Source: Sphingomonas sp. 7/4-4
GTDB taxonomy: Bacteria; Pseudomonadota; Alphaproteobacteria; Sphingomonadales; Sphingomonadaceae
Length of the DNA: 64,000 nucleotides
NCBI RefSeq assembly: GCF_027941955.1
Contig: NZ_CP115960.1
Span: 1,860,001 to 1,924,000, forward strand
Reading direction: 5' to 3'
A model generated the notes under the pieces. It saw only the letters and a program-made list of their open reading frames with translations, ran no database searches and had not been told where the DNA came from. Of the stretch, positions 35,951-45,407 are shown piece by piece. Each line of letters begins with the position of its first letter. The stretch's first letter is position 1. The translations under genes and the position numbers were made by a program.

Positions 35951-38242
35951 TTAACCCTTTACCAGCTCGAACGTGCCGCGAACGCCTTCGGCCTCGGCGG
36001 ACGGGGCGATCCAGACGTCGAACGTCCCCGGCTCGACGGTCGGCTTGTCGTCGCGGCCGTAGAATAGCAGCAGCGCGCGGTTGAGCTTGAAGGTCACTGT
36101 TTCCGACGCGCCGGGGGCGAGCTTGATCTTGCGGAAGGCCTTCAATTCGCGGACCGGACGGGTGATGCTCGCCGCACGATCGTGGATGTAGAGCTGCACG
36201 ACCTCTTCCGCCGCCCGCGTGCCCCGGTTGCTGATCGTCGCGCTGACAGTCAGCTCGCCGTCCCATGCCAGCGTCGGCGCCACCTGCAGACCCGAATATT
36301 CGATCCGGCCATAGGTCAGGCCGTGGCCGAACGGATAGAGCGCCTTGTTCGGAATGCCGCGATAATGCGCCTTGTAGGGCTCGAGCTTGTCGTCCGACGG
36401 ATTGGGTCGGCCGGTGGGCTTGTGCGCATAATAATAAGGCTGCTGCCCCGGCGAGCGCGGGAAGCTGCTCGGCAGGCGGCCCGAGGGGCTGTAGTCGCCG
36501 AACAACACATCGGCAGTGGCGTTGCCGCTCTCGGTGCCGAGGAACCAGGTCACGAGGATCGCCGGCGCATCGGCGACCGCGCCCTGCAGCGCGAGCGCGC
36601 GGCCGTTCTTGAGGACGATTACCACCGGTTTGCCGACCGCGGCGACTGCCTCGGCGAGCGCCTGTTGCGGCGCGGGCACGACGATCTCGGGACGCGACTG
36701 CGCCTCGCCCGACATGTTCTCGCTCTCGCCGATCGCAAGCAGGACCACGTCCGCGGCACGCGCAGCGGCGACGGCGGCGTCGATGCCGCCGGGAAGCGCT
36801 TCCTCGACACCTGAGCCGGCAGTGACGGTGACGCTGCTCCTGTCGACGACCGCGGCGCGTACGCCCTCGGCGAGATCGACGGCGTACTCCTGGCCGCCAT
36901 AGACCACCCAGGGCCCGTTGAGGTCATGCTTGCCCGAGGCGAACGGGCCGATGATCGCGATCTTCTTGCCCGATTTGGGCAAAGGCAGCAGGTCGCCTTC
37001 GTTCTTGAGCAGGACGATCGACTTGCGCCCTGCCTCACGAGATAGCGCGATAGCGGCCCTGGTGCGCGAGCGCGCCTTTTCGCGCTTCAGGTCGATGCGG
37101 CGGAAGGGATCGTCGAACAGCCCGAGCGCGGCCTTGATCGCGAGGACCTTCCGCACCGACTCGTCGAGCCGCGCCTGCGGCACTTCGCCGGCCTCGACCA
37201 GCTCGGGAAGGTGCTTCCGGTAGAAGCCGCTGGTCATGCTCATGTCGACGCCGGCGAGGAAGGCGAGCTTGGCGGCCTCGCGCGAATCCTTGGCGAAGCC
37301 GTGGTCGATCATCTCCATGTCGCCCGTGTAATCGGAGACGACGAAGCCCTCGAAACCCCATTCGCCGCGCAGGACATCGCGCATCAGCCATTCGTTGCCG
37401 GTGGAGGGGATGCCCGAAATCTCGTTGAACGACGCCATGAACGACAGCACCCCGGCATTCACCGCGGCGCGGAACGGCGGGAAATAGATCTCACGCAGCG
37501 TGCGCTCGGAGAGGTCGACGGTGTTGTAGTCGAGCCCCGCCTCCGCGGCGCCATAGGCCGCGAAGTGCTTGGCGCAGGCCATCATCGAATCGATCGCCCT
37601 GAGATCGGGGCGCTGGAAGCCGCGGACGCGTGCCTCGGACATCAGGATGCCGAGATGCACGTCCTCGCCGGCGCCTTCCATCGTACGGCCCCAGCGCTGG
37701 TCGCGTGCGATGTCGACCATCGGCGCGAAGGTCCAGTCGAGGCCCGAGGCGGCGCCTTCATAGGAGGCCATGCGCGCGGTGCGCTCGGCGAGATCCGGCT
37801 CGAAGCTCGCGGCCTCCCCTACCGGCACCGGGAAGATCGTGCGATGGCCGTGGATCACGTCGGCGGCGAAGAGCAAGGGGATCTTGAGCCGCGATTCCTT
37901 CATCGCCACGGTCTGCATGCGGCGCGCCATCTCGGCACCGTTGCCGTTGAACACGCCGGTGAGCTGCATCTGGCGGACTTCTTCGAGCTGCTGCTCGAAG
38001 CCGGGACCGTTGGTCGGCGGATTGAGCTGCGTCGCGACGCCGCCGCCCCAAGCGCTGGGCATCAACGTGAGCTGGCCGGCTTTCTCGGCCAGGGTCATCT
38101 TCGCGATCAGCCCGTCGACGAAGGCGGGCACCGGCAGCGCCGCCGCAGCCTGAAGCAGCGCGCGGGCCGGGCTGGAGACCCAAGCCGCGACCGCGCCTGC
38201 ACCCAGCAGCGCCGCGCGTCGCGAAATCTTGGTGTCGAGCAT
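35951..38242 (-). CDS. bglX: Exported GH3 beta-glucosidase (BglX type)
   Basis: An intact 763-residue periplasmic glycosidase. The N-terminus MLDTKISRRAALLGAGAVAA carries a twin-arginine motif. The catalytic barrel shows MTLAEKAGQLTLMPSAWGGG, ADVIHGHRTIFPVPVGEAAS, MVDIARDQRWGRTMEGAGED and KHFAAYGAAEAGLDYNTVDL. The nucleophile is the Asp of GFVVSDYTGDMEMIDHG. The second domain has KSIVLLKNEGDLLPLPKSGK and FLGTESGNATADVLFGDYSP, followed by a fibronectin-like domain (LYPFGHGLTYGRIEYSG, VSATISNRGTRAAEEVVQLY). It cleaves terminal beta-glucose from oligosaccharides. The order and spacing match BglX of E. coli. An AACCGGTT-type operator lies 94 bases upstream, shared with the divergent LacI gene. 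Confidence 0.92.
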   Translation of the reverse strand: MLDTKISRRAALLGAGAVAAWVSSPARALLQAAAALPVPAFVDGLIAKMTLAEKAGQLTLMPSAWGGGVATQLNPPTNGPGFEQQLEEVRQMQLTGVFNGNGAEMARRMQTVAMKESRLKIPLLFAADVIHGHRTIFPVPVGEAASFEPDLAERTARMASYEGAASGLDWTFAPMVDIARDQRWGRTMEGAGEDVHLGILMSEARVRGFQRPDLRAIDSMMACAKHFAAYGAAEAGLDYNTVDLSERTLREIYFPPFRAAVNAGVLSFMASFNEISGIPSTGNEWLMRDVLRGEWGFEGFVVSDYTGDMEMIDHGFAKDSREAAKLAFLAGVDMSMTSGFYRKHLPELVEAGEVPQARLDESVRKVLAIKAALGLFDDPFRRIDLKREKARSRTRAAIALSREAGRKSIVLLKNEGDLLPLPKSGKKIAIIGPFASGKHDLNGPWVVYGGQEYAVDLAEGVRAAVVDRSSVTVTAGSGVEEALPGGIDAAVAAARAADVVLLAIGESENMSGEAQSRPEIVVPAPQQALAEAVAAVGKPVVIVLKNGRALALQGAVADAPAILVTWFLGTESGNATADVLFGDYSPSGRLPSSFPRSPGQQPYYYAHKPTGRPNPSDDKLEPYKAHYRGIPNKALYPFGHGLTYGRIEYSGLQVAPTLAWDGELTVSATISNRGTRAAEEVVQLYIHDRAASITRPVRELKAFRKIKLAPGASETVTFKLNRALLLFYGRDDKPTVEPGTFDVWIAPSAEAEGVRGTFELVKG

Positions 38243-38335
38243 TTCGTTCCTCTCCCGGATGGCCGCGCCCCAACCCGGCGCGGCAAGCGACTCACGGGCA
38301 CCACCCACGCAACTTTTATGCTTGTTGCGGTGTCC

Positions 38336-38349
38336 CGTAACCGGTTACA
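38336..38349. promoter_or_regulatory. AACCGGTT-type LacI operator between GH3 and LacI genes
   Basis: CGTAACCGGTTACA is one base from the perfect palindrome. It lies in the 189-base divergent promoter of bglX and the second LacI gene, so it could repress bglX and autoregulate the regulator. Confidence 0.75.
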
Positions 38350-38431
38350 TAGCTCCTGACGGGCGAGGATTGCAATCGCCCTCGCGGTCTGAAACGTAGG
38401 GGACATGCGTGAGACCGGAAGCAGGAGCAAA

Positions 38432-39445
38432 ATGGGCGAGGCCACGATCCGCGATGTCGCACGCCGCGCCGAGGTTTCGGTCGCGTCCGTGTCGCGCGCC
38501 CTGAACGGCCTCAACAATGTCCGCGGTGAAACGCGCGAGCGGATCGTGGCCGCCGCCAAGGAGTTGGGATACGTCCCTCATGCCGGCGCACGGAGCCTGA
38601 GCCTGGCGCGCACCCGCGCGATCGGCGTGGTGCTGCCCGACCTGCACGGCGAATTCTTCTCCGAATGCGTGCGCGGCATGGACCGCGAGGCGCGCCGGCG
38701 CGGCTATCTGCTGCTGCTCTCCAACATGCATGACGACAGCGAGCAGGCCGCGGTGGCGCTGCGCGCGATGCGCGGGCGCGTCGACGGACTGCTGGTGATG
38801 GCACCGCACATCACGCTGGAATCGCTGGAGCGCGCGCTGCCGGCGGCGCTGCCCGCGGTGCTGATCAATGCGCCGGGCGAAGTCACGTCGCGGCCCTCGC
38901 TGCGGCTCGACAATCGCGCGGGCGCCGAGGCGATGGTGCGGCACCTGCTCGCCAACGGCTATCGCCACATCGTCCACATCGCCGGGCCGGAGGGCAATGT
39001 CGATGCGCGCGAGCGGCTGCAGGGATTCCGCGACGCACTGGCCGAGTTGGCGCCCGACATGCCGGTGCGGATCATCACGGGCGACTTCAACGAGGAGACC
39101 GGCGAAGCCGCGGCGCGTGACATCCTCGAGAGCGACGCGCCGTGCGACGCGGTGTTCGCCGCCAACGACATGATGGCGATCGGCTGTCTCCACACGCTGC
39201 GCCAGGCCGGCAAGCGCGTGCCCGAGGATATCGCCGTCGCCGGCTTCGACGACGTGCCGCTGGCGCGCTATCTCGCGCTCACCACGATCGAGGTGCGCAT
39301 CGCCGAGATCGGCGCGCGCGCGGTCTCGCGGCTGATCGACATGCTCGAAGGCAAGGGCCCGGGTGCTCCCATCGAACTGCACGAACCCCACCTCATCGCG
39401 CGCGCCACCACCGTCGCACGCGCCGGCGTATCCGCACATGGCTGA
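38432..39445 (+). CDS. LacI family transcriptional regulator of the second polysaccharide locus
   Basis: A 337-residue intact repressor. The helix-turn-helix reads ATIRDVARRAEVSVASVSRA, then the hinge GYVPHAGARSLSLARTRAIG. The effector-binding domain shows VVLPDLHGEFFSECVRGMDR, NGYRHIVHIAGPEGNVDARE, FAANDMMAIGCLHTLRQAGK and VAGFDDVPLARYLALTTIEV. The ATG at 38432 has AGGAG five bases upstream; another ATG at 38405 lacks this. It belongs to a different LacI branch from the protein at 9099-10225, and its recognition helix (VSVASVSRALNG against VSAMTVSRVVNG) differs. This agrees with a different operator, TGTAACCGGTTACA, found here and in the promoters of bglX, the GH144-like gene, the TonB receptor and halogenase copy 3. 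Confidence 0.9.
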   Translation: MGEATIRDVARRAEVSVASVSRALNGLNNVRGETRERIVAAAKELGYVPHAGARSLSLARTRAIGVVLPDLHGEFFSECVRGMDREARRRGYLLLLSNMHDDSEQAAVALRAMRGRVDGLLVMAPHITLESLERALPAALPAVLINAPGEVTSRPSLRLDNRAGAEAMVRHLLANGYRHIVHIAGPEGNVDARERLQGFRDALAELAPDMPVRIITGDFNEETGEAAARDILESDAPCDAVFAANDMMAIGCLHTLRQAGKRVPEDIAVAGFDDVPLARYLALTTIEVRIAEIGARAVSRLIDMLEGKGPGAPIELHEPHLIARATTVARAGVSAHG

Positions 39446-39505
39446 GCGCATCTCCCTTTTCGCGTGGGCGCCGCGGGGCGCAATGGGCCTTTGGCGTGCC
39501 CGCCT

Positions 39506-39519
39506 TGTAACCGGTTTCA
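39506..39519. promoter_or_regulatory. AACCGGTT-type LacI operator upstream of GH144-like gene
   Basis: TGTAACCGGTTTCA matches the palindrome with one change. It lies 80 bases before the GH144-like start and 61 bases past the LacI stop. Confidence 0.7.
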
Positions 39520-39532
39520 CAACACCCCTCCT

Positions 39533-39567
39533 GGGAGGCGGCGCCTCGTGCGTCGCCTCCCGTCTTT
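39533..39567 (+). terminator. Hairpin with T-tract between LacI and GH144-like genes
   Basis: GGGAGGCG and CGCCTCCC pair perfectly around a 13-base loop and are followed by GTCTTTT. It could end LacI transcription, but since it lies downstream of the operator at 39506 it would also sit in the leader of the next gene. Confidence 0.5.
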
Positions 39568-39585
39568 TGGGGTAGAAGGACGAAC

Positions 39586-41021
39586 ATGATCGACAGACGC
39601 GCGCTGCTTACCCGTTCCTCGCTGCTCGCGACCGCGGGCGCCCTCCCCGCCTGCACGCCCGTGGCCCGGCCGGACGGCGCGCTTGCGGGGAACAGCCTCC
39701 CGGCCTTTTACGAGGATATCGAGGAGCGCACGTTCCGCTGCTTCTGGGACAATGTGAACCGCAAGAACGGGCTGGTACCGGATCGCTGGCCGACGCCGAG
39801 CTTCTGCTCGATCGCCTCGGTCGGCTTCGGGCTGACCGCCTATCCGATCGGCGTCGAGCGCGGCTGGTGCACCCGCGCGGAGGCACGCGACCTGACATTG
39901 ACCACGCTGCGCTTCTTCTGGAACGCGCCGCAGGGACCTGAACCGACCGGCAAGACCGGGCACAAGGGCTTCTTCTACCATTTTATCGACATGGAGACCG
40001 GCGAACGCTTCCGCGATGTCGAGCTTTCCAGCGTCGACACCACCCTCCTGCTGATGGGGGTGCTGTTCGCGGGACGCTATTATGACCGCGATGATCCCGC
40101 CGAGGCCGAGATCCGCAAGCTCGCTTTGGCGATCTACGCGCGCGCCGACTGGAACTTCTTCCGTTCGGACGGGCGCAAGCCGGTGTCGATGGGCTGGCAT
40201 CCCGAGCGCGGCCTGATCCCGGCAAGCTGGGTCGGCTATAATGAAGGCATGTTCGTCTATGTGCTCGGGCTCGGCGCGCCCGAGCACCCGCTGCCGGCGG
40301 ACAGCTGGGAGGCGTGGACCGCGAATTACGCGCGCTGCTGGCGCGGCGAGGGACCGACGCGCCACCTCGCCTTCGCGCCGCTGTTCGGCCACCAGTACAG
40401 CCAGATCTGGATCGACTATCGCGGCATCCAGGACGCGCCGATACGCGAAGCCGGGCTCGATTATTTCGAGAACAGCCGACGCTCGACTTTTGCCAACCGC
40501 GCTTATTGCACCGCCAATCCGAGGCACTGGGACGGCTGGTCGAAAGACATATGGGGCCTCACCGCATGCGACGGGCCGGGCAATTACAAGCTGCCGTTCA
40601 AAAGCGAGACGCGCGAATTCTTCGGCTATTCGGCACGCGGTCCGCTGGGCCAGCCCGACGAGCGCGACGACGGCACGCTGGCGCCGACAGCGGCTCTGGG
40701 TAGCCTCCCTTCGCGCCCGAGATCGTCATTCCCTGTGCCCAAGCGCTGCGCCGCGAGCATGGCGACCGGCTCTATGGGAAATACGGGTTCGTCGATCTGT
40801 TCAACCCGAGCTTCCGGTACGTCGATGCTCGGCTGGAGACCGGGACAGTCGATCCGGCGCACGGCTGGTACGCGCGCGACCATCTGGGCATCGATCAGGG
40901 ACCGATCCTGCTCCAGGCCGCCAACTACCGGAACGACTTCGTCTGGCGGTACATGCGTGAGGAACCGGCGATCCGCCGCGGGCTCACGCTGGCCGGGTTC
41001 AAGGGCGGCTGGCTGGGTTAG
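39586..41021 (+). CDS. Glucoamylase-family (GH144-like) lipoprotein, one frameshift
   Basis: About 478 residues. The start MIDRRALLTRSSLLATAGAL and the following PAC give a lipobox (LPAC), so the mature protein is probably a lipoprotein in the periplasm. The (alpha/alpha)6 barrel of the PF10091/COG5368 family is recognisable from FYEDIEERTFRCFWDNVNRK, PSFCSIASVGFGLTAYPIGV, FFYHFIDMETGERF, ELSSVDTTLLLMGVLFAGRY and WGLTACDGPGNYK. Characterised members (GH144) are endo-beta-1,2-glucanases. The frame breaks at 40707-40709; one added C gives GSLPFAPEIVIPCAQALRRE and leads to GPILLQAANYRNDFVWRYM and the stop at 41021. The operator at 39506 links it to the second LacI regulator. Confidence 0.82.
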
Positions 41022-41032
41022 GCTCCATCGAC

Positions 41033-41083
41033 ATTCATTCCTCTCTCATCAGGAGAGGAGAAGAGCCGCTTGAATGTCGCTAA
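41033..41083. terminator. Inverted repeat between convergent genes
   Basis: CGACATTCATTCCTCTCTCA pairs with the reverse partner GGAGAGGAG...GAATGTCG. It lies between the GH144-like and asparaginase-fold genes and may terminate both. There is no strong T-tract. Confidence 0.45.
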
Positions 41084-41085
41084 AC

Positions 41086-42090
41086 CTAGCCCGGCTGCGC
41101 GAACAGGCTGGCCGAGGGCAGCACCTCCGCCGCGCCCGAATGACGCGTCACGGCATAAGTGAAGCCGGGGAGCAGCGCATAGGCGCCGACCCGGCCGTCA
41201 TGGCCGAGCGCGAGGAAGCCGACCTGCATCCCCTTGATCGCTTCACCGCGCAGCCGGACGATGTGCTTCACTGCTTCCTCGCACGCCTTTTGCGGCGAAA
41301 GCCCGGCTCGCATCGAGGCGATCACCCGCGCGGTACCGGCGATGCGTGTCACTTCCTCGCCGACACCGGTGGAGGCGGCGGCGCCGACGCCCTTCTCGAG
41401 AAACAGGCCACTCCCCGCCTGCGGCGAATCGCCGACGCGGCCGCGCATCTTGAAGGCCATGCCCGACGTGGTGCAGGCGGCCGCGAGATGGCCGTCTAGG
41501 CCGCGCGCGAGGATGCCGATCGTGTCGTGGTTGAGGCTCGAACCCGGCGGTCCGGGCAAGCGGTTCTCGATATTGGCGACGGGCTGGTAATGCGCGGTCT
41601 TGAGCCATTCGCGCCACGCCTGCTCGGCCTCGGGCGTCAGCAATTTGGTCCGCTGCATGCCCTGAGCGAGCGCGAAACGGGTGGCGCCTTCGCCGACGAG
41701 CAGGGTGTGCGGCGTCTTTTCCATCACCAGCCGCGCGACCGAAATCGCGTGAACGACGTCCTCGAGTGCGGCGACGGCCCCCACGCGGCCGTCCTCGTCC
41801 ATGATGATCGCGTCGAGCGTGACGTGACCGTCGCGGTCGGGATAGCCGCCATAGCCCACTGAATGATTGGTCGGATCGGCTTCGGGCACGCGGGCACCGG
41901 CCTCGACCGCATCGAGCGCGGAGCCACCGGCCTTGAAGCGCGCGAGCGCAGCCTCATTGGCGGCCTTGCCGAAATCCCAGGTGGAGACGACCGCGACCGG
42001 ATCGGCCGGCGCCGCCTTGGTGGCGCTCGCCGCCAAAGTGGCGGCGGCGCCGAGACCCAGCGCGCCGCGTCGTGAGATGGCTTCGTTCAT
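41086..42090 (-). CDS. Exported N4-(beta-N-acetylglucosaminyl)-L-asparaginase / isoaspartyl peptidase family (Ntn hydrolase)
   Basis: A 334-residue Ntn hydrolase that self-cleaves to expose a catalytic Thr. The Thr is in NHDTIGILARGLDGHLAAAC near residue 190, in the form found in glycosylasparaginases. VSTWDFGKAANEAALARFKA and GSALDAVEAGARVPEADPTN, then VGYGGYPDRDGHVTLDA, match the N-terminal subunit of aspartylglucosaminidase, which splits the GlcNAc-Asn bond. The signal sequence ISRRGALGLGAAATLAASAT has a twin-arginine motif, so the enzyme is exported. Its start overlaps the stop of the repaired cutC as ATGA. An exported enzyme of this type in a glycan locus suggests action on glycoprotein-derived material or on isoaspartyl peptides; the choice between these is open. 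Confidence 0.87.
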   Translation of the reverse strand: MNEAISRRGALGLGAAATLAASATKAAPADPVAVVSTWDFGKAANEAALARFKAGGSALDAVEAGARVPEADPTNHSVGYGGYPDRDGHVTLDAIIMDEDGRVGAVAALEDVVHAISVARLVMEKTPHTLLVGEGATRFALAQGMQRTKLLTPEAEQAWREWLKTAHYQPVANIENRLPGPPGSSLNHDTIGILARGLDGHLAAACTTSGMAFKMRGRVGDSPQAGSGLFLEKGVGAAASTGVGEEVTRIAGTARVIASMRAGLSPQKACEEAVKHIVRLRGEAIKGMQVGFLALGHDGRVGAYALLPGFTYAVTRHSGAAEVLPSASLFAQPG

Positions 42091-42814
42091 GCTTTCCCTC
42101 TGCGAGCGCGGCGCGCAACTGCGCCACGATCATCCTGTCGGTGTGGCGGCGCGGGCCGCTGGCGAAGCCGAGCCGCAGCGTGGCGGCATCGGGTTCGGGC
42201 CCCGGCGCGCTCGCCGATCCGTGCACCTCATCCACGCCTGTCTCGGCGACGAGGCGCGCAACATTGGCGGGCGTGACGCCAGATCCGGCGATGATCGACA
42301 GGCGCTGGCCGGCCTCGGCGACCATCGCGGCGAGCACCGGCATGCCCAGGATCGCGGTCGGGGCGCCGCCCGAGCTCAGGATATTGTCATAGCCGAGCGC
42401 CGCGGCTTCACGCACGGCCGCGACCGGGTCTGGAACCAGGTCGATCGCGCGGTGCAGGACAAGCGTCGCGCCCTGCGCGGCATCGCGGAAGCGCGCCAGC
42501 GCCTCACGGTCGAGCCCGCCATCGGGCCGGAGCGCGCCGACCACCACGCCGGCGACGCCGCGCGCGACCGCGAGGCGGATCTCCTCGATCATCAACGCCG
42601 CCTCGCCTTCAGCGAGCACGAACCCGCCCGCGCGGGGGCGGATCATCATGTGGATCGGACAGCCGGTCTGCACCGCCTGTTCCACCAATGCGGCCGAGGG
42701 CGTGAGGCCGCCGAGCTCGAGCGCGGAGCATAATTCGATCCGGTCGGCGCCGCCGGCAACGGCCGCGCGGAGCCCGGCGGAATCGTCGACGCAGATTTCG
42801 AGGAGAGCCGGCAC
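42087..42814 (-). CDS. cutC: CutC family protein, frameshift near the 3' end
   Basis: About 242 residues in a TIM-barrel fold. LEICVDDSAGLRAAVAGGAD and RIELCSALELGGLTPSAALV at the N-terminus and PIHMMIRPRAGGFVLAEGEA are diagnostic of CutC, a protein first linked to copper homeostasis in E. coli, though its biochemical role is unsettled. The likely start is GTG 42814. Uncorrected, the frame runs past the next gene's start; one extra base in the run of three at 42096-42098 gives ALAEGKA and a TGA overlapping the next ATG. It lies between the GH43 lipoprotein and the asparaginase-fold genes on one strand. CutC-like genes are often found in glycan loci, so a role in sugar metabolism is possible. 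Confidence 0.83.
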
Positions 42815-42858
42815 GATGTCGCTTCTAGGCGAGTCCGCCGCCTCGTCAAACGGTCGCG

Positions 42859-44666
42859 CTAGGGGACCCGCACCGACCTGGAGCGCTTCGACACACCGTT
42901 CTCGTCGAACGCCTCGATTGCGACCCAATAAGCCTGCCCGACATTGAGCGCGCGCAGCTCGAGGCTGTCCCCCTGATCGGCCCAGCGCTGATAGGTGAGC
43001 GTCAGGCGATCGGGGCGGATTCCCCACAGGACGTTGTAGCCGACCGCGCCCTCGACCGGCTTCCACGTCACCCGGGCATTGCGTTCGTCGGCGCCCCGTT
43101 TCGCAGTGACGCCGGCGGGTATTGCAGGGGCTTGCCGCCGGCGGAGCCGAAGATGCGGATGTCGCTGATCGCAAGGTTGGCGGCGCCGACATGGCCGTGG
43201 ACATAGCGCACATAACGCGCCTTCACCGGCGCGGGCAGCTCGAAATAGGCGTTGGGCCGGTCACGGCGCGGCGCTTCGGTCCGGGCGAGCGGCGACCAGC
43301 TCCGCCCGTCCGCCGAGGATTGCAGCGCGAACTCGGTATAGACGTCCGGTGCGTCGGCAAAGCGGTTCGATTTGTAGTCGGCGAAATTGACCTGCACGGC
43401 GCGCAGCGTCTTCACCGCGCCGAGATCGACCGTCAGCGTCTCTCCCGCCTTGTTGGCGCCCGCGACCCAGAAGGTGCGCGGATTCTCGTCGGTGACGCGG
43501 TCCGCCGCGAACTCTCCCATCGTGGTCGAGGCGCTTGCCGGCTTGCGGTAGGAAAGCAGCATCCAGCCGGTGAACAGGCTGTCGGGATCGCCGATCTTGC
43601 CGGTCGGCACGAATTGCGGGAAATCGCCGAAGCGCGTGGAGACGCGCATCTGGCCATCAGCCTCGAACGCGGCCGGCCACATGCCGATGCGGCGCTCGAA
43701 CGCCCAATTATAGCCCAGCCACGGCGTGCCGGTGTTCCACCAATTGCCGTGCACATCCTCGAAGGTCGAGCCGTGGCCGGCACCCTGCACGAATCCGCCG
43801 GGCTTGTACGCGACCGGATTATACGGCGCATATTCGAACGGCCCGAGCGGACTGTCCGACACATAGGTGCCGTTCGCATAGGCGTTATATTCGGTGCCGG
43901 GCGCGCCGTACTGGAGGTAATAGCGGCCCTTGACCTTGGTCATCCACGCGCCCTCCATGAAGGGCTTGATGGGCGTGCCGTCGGGCAGCGTCCCCGAATG
44001 GTCCTGGCCGAAGCGTTCCCAGCCATGTCGATCGGGATGCAGCGCCAGCATCGGCTGCGCCTGCCCCTTGTAGATCAGCCGCCCGTCCCGGAATTCGATC
44101 TCCATCGCGTAGAGCGGGAAGACGTTCGACGAGTTCCAGTAGATGTACCATCTGCCGTCATCGTCCTTGAACAGAGCGGGATCCCATGGGCCGGGCGGGA
44201 TCTCGCCCGGCTTGATCTTCTCCTCCTCGCCCGGGCGGACCTGCCCGGGCAGCCGGGGCATGCGCCGGACGAAGAAGTCGAGCTTGCCGCTGTCGGGATC
44301 GGTGGTGGAGAGGATCGAGGTCGGCTCCATCGTCGATTGCAGGATCACCAAGCGCTCGCCATCGGACCAGACCGCAGGCGCGACGATCGACTGGAACGGC
44401 CAGCGGCTGGGCGTGACGAAGGTCCAGTCGATCAGATTGCCCGAGCGCCAATAGCCGTCGGCCAACGTCTGGAACAGGTAATAGGCGCCCTTGTGCCGCA
44501 CGATCGCGGGGTCGGCGCCGGTACGGTACGAGATGCCTTCGTTCAATTGCTCGAAATTGTAGCGGTAATCCAGGTCGAGCGGATTGATATAGGTCCGCTT
44601 CGCAGGCTGGGCGGCGGCAGTGCACGCGGCCAGCAGGGTCACGAGGCTGAGCACGGCGCGGATCAT
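42859..44666 (-). CDS. GH43-like lipoprotein with discoidin (F5/8 type C) and fibronectin III domains, one frameshift
   Basis: About 601 residues. A lipoprotein signal, MIRAVLSLVTLLAACTAA, precedes a five-bladed propeller with YRTGADPAIVRHKGAYYLFQ, GPWDPALFKDDDGRWYIYWN and FMEGAWMTKVKGRYYLQYGA, holding the Asp, Asp and Glu expected of GH43-type enzymes. A discoidin domain follows from about 400 (VDLGAVKTLRAVQVNFADYK, KARYVRYVHGHVGAANLAIS). The frame breaks at 43117-43119; one added base gives QYPAGVTAKRGADERNARVT and a fibronectin III domain (VTWKPVEGAVGYNVLWGIRP) ending at 42859. Specificity cannot be read, and the discoidin domain suggests glycan binding. Its start overlaps the DUF6445 gene stop by 4 bases. 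Confidence 0.82.
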
Positions 44667-45340
44667 GCGCGATATCCCTTGATGAACAGATTGGCGGTGA
44701 GCCGGCCGCGGCGCGGATCGGCGCTGAAGTCCATGCCCTCCGGGATCAGCCCGGAATGGAGCAGCCGCCCCTGATAGATCGCCAGCCGATCCATATTGCC
44801 CTCGACCATGCCGATCTGCTCGAAATGGCCGTTGGAGCCGTTGGTATAGCCGATGAGCGACATGCTCTCGCGGCGCGCGGCGGCGATGAAGGCTTCGCGA
44901 TTGGCTTCGGTGACCGCCTCGATCCCGGTCGAGCGCTGGCGGTAGAAGGCGGTGCCCGGCGTATCGGCGAGATAGTGCAGGATCGCGACATAATCGGGAT
45001 CGGCGGAGTCGAAATGCGGCGCACGCTGCGCCGGAGTCAGCGTTTCGGGCGGCGCAGTGACCATCGAGAAGCTCGCCTCGAGCAAATCGAAGCGAACGAA
45101 ATCGAAAGCCCCACCGAGAAACGGCGCCACGGCGTGCAACAGGGTCTCGACATAATGCCAGGCATCCAGATCACGCTCGGACAGGATGCGGCGGAGGCCG
45201 GGATAATAAGTGCCCACGCTCGACGGGAACGGCGCGAGCGCAGCGGCGGTCTCGACCACTGCCCGCGCGTCGCCGGAGAAGCCGTCGATCACCACGACCG
45301 GGCTCTGGCTGGTTCCGAAGCGGCGAAGTTCGGGCTTCAT
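44663..45340 (-). CDS. DUF6445 family protein, probable Fe(II)/2-oxoglutarate oxygenase fold
   Basis: A 225-residue protein without signal peptide. Its start PELRRFGTSQSPVVVIDGFS and the block RAPHFDSADPDYVAILHYLA resemble prolyl-hydroxylase-like enzymes. HFD would be the first two iron ligands, the distal His is probably RLLHSGLIPEG, and the Arg of RGRLTANLFIKG would bind 2-oxoglutarate. No reaction has been assigned to this family as far as I know. Genes of this type recur next to TonB receptors and flavin halogenases. It lies between the TonB receptor (67 bases upstream, after a terminator) and the GH43 lipoprotein, with which translation is coupled by an ATGA overlap. Confidence 0.75.
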   Translation of the reverse strand: MKPELRRFGTSQSPVVVIDGFSGDARAVVETAAALAPFPSSVGTYYPGLRRILSERDLDAWHYVETLLHAVAPFLGGAFDFVRFDLLEASFSMVTAPPETLTPAQRAPHFDSADPDYVAILHYLADTPGTAFYRQRSTGIEAVTEANREAFIAAARRESMSLIGYTNGSNGHFEQIGMVEGNMDRLAIYQGRLLHSGLIPEGMDFSADPRRGRLTANLFIKGYRA

Positions 45341-45352
45341 CTGACCTGATTA

Positions 45353-45385
45353 CAAAAATCGGGGGAGGAATGTCTCCCTCCCCGA
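45353..45385 (-). terminator. Rho-independent terminator after the second TonB receptor gene
   Basis: On the minus strand CGGGGAGGGAGACATTCCTC and the following CCCCG form a GC-rich stem, followed by ATTTTTG. It lies 23 bases past the receptor stop and just before the DUF6445 start, so downstream genes depend on read-through or another promoter. Confidence 0.75.
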
Positions 45386-45407
45386 GTGGTTCGCTTCAAA
45401 GGGGGAC

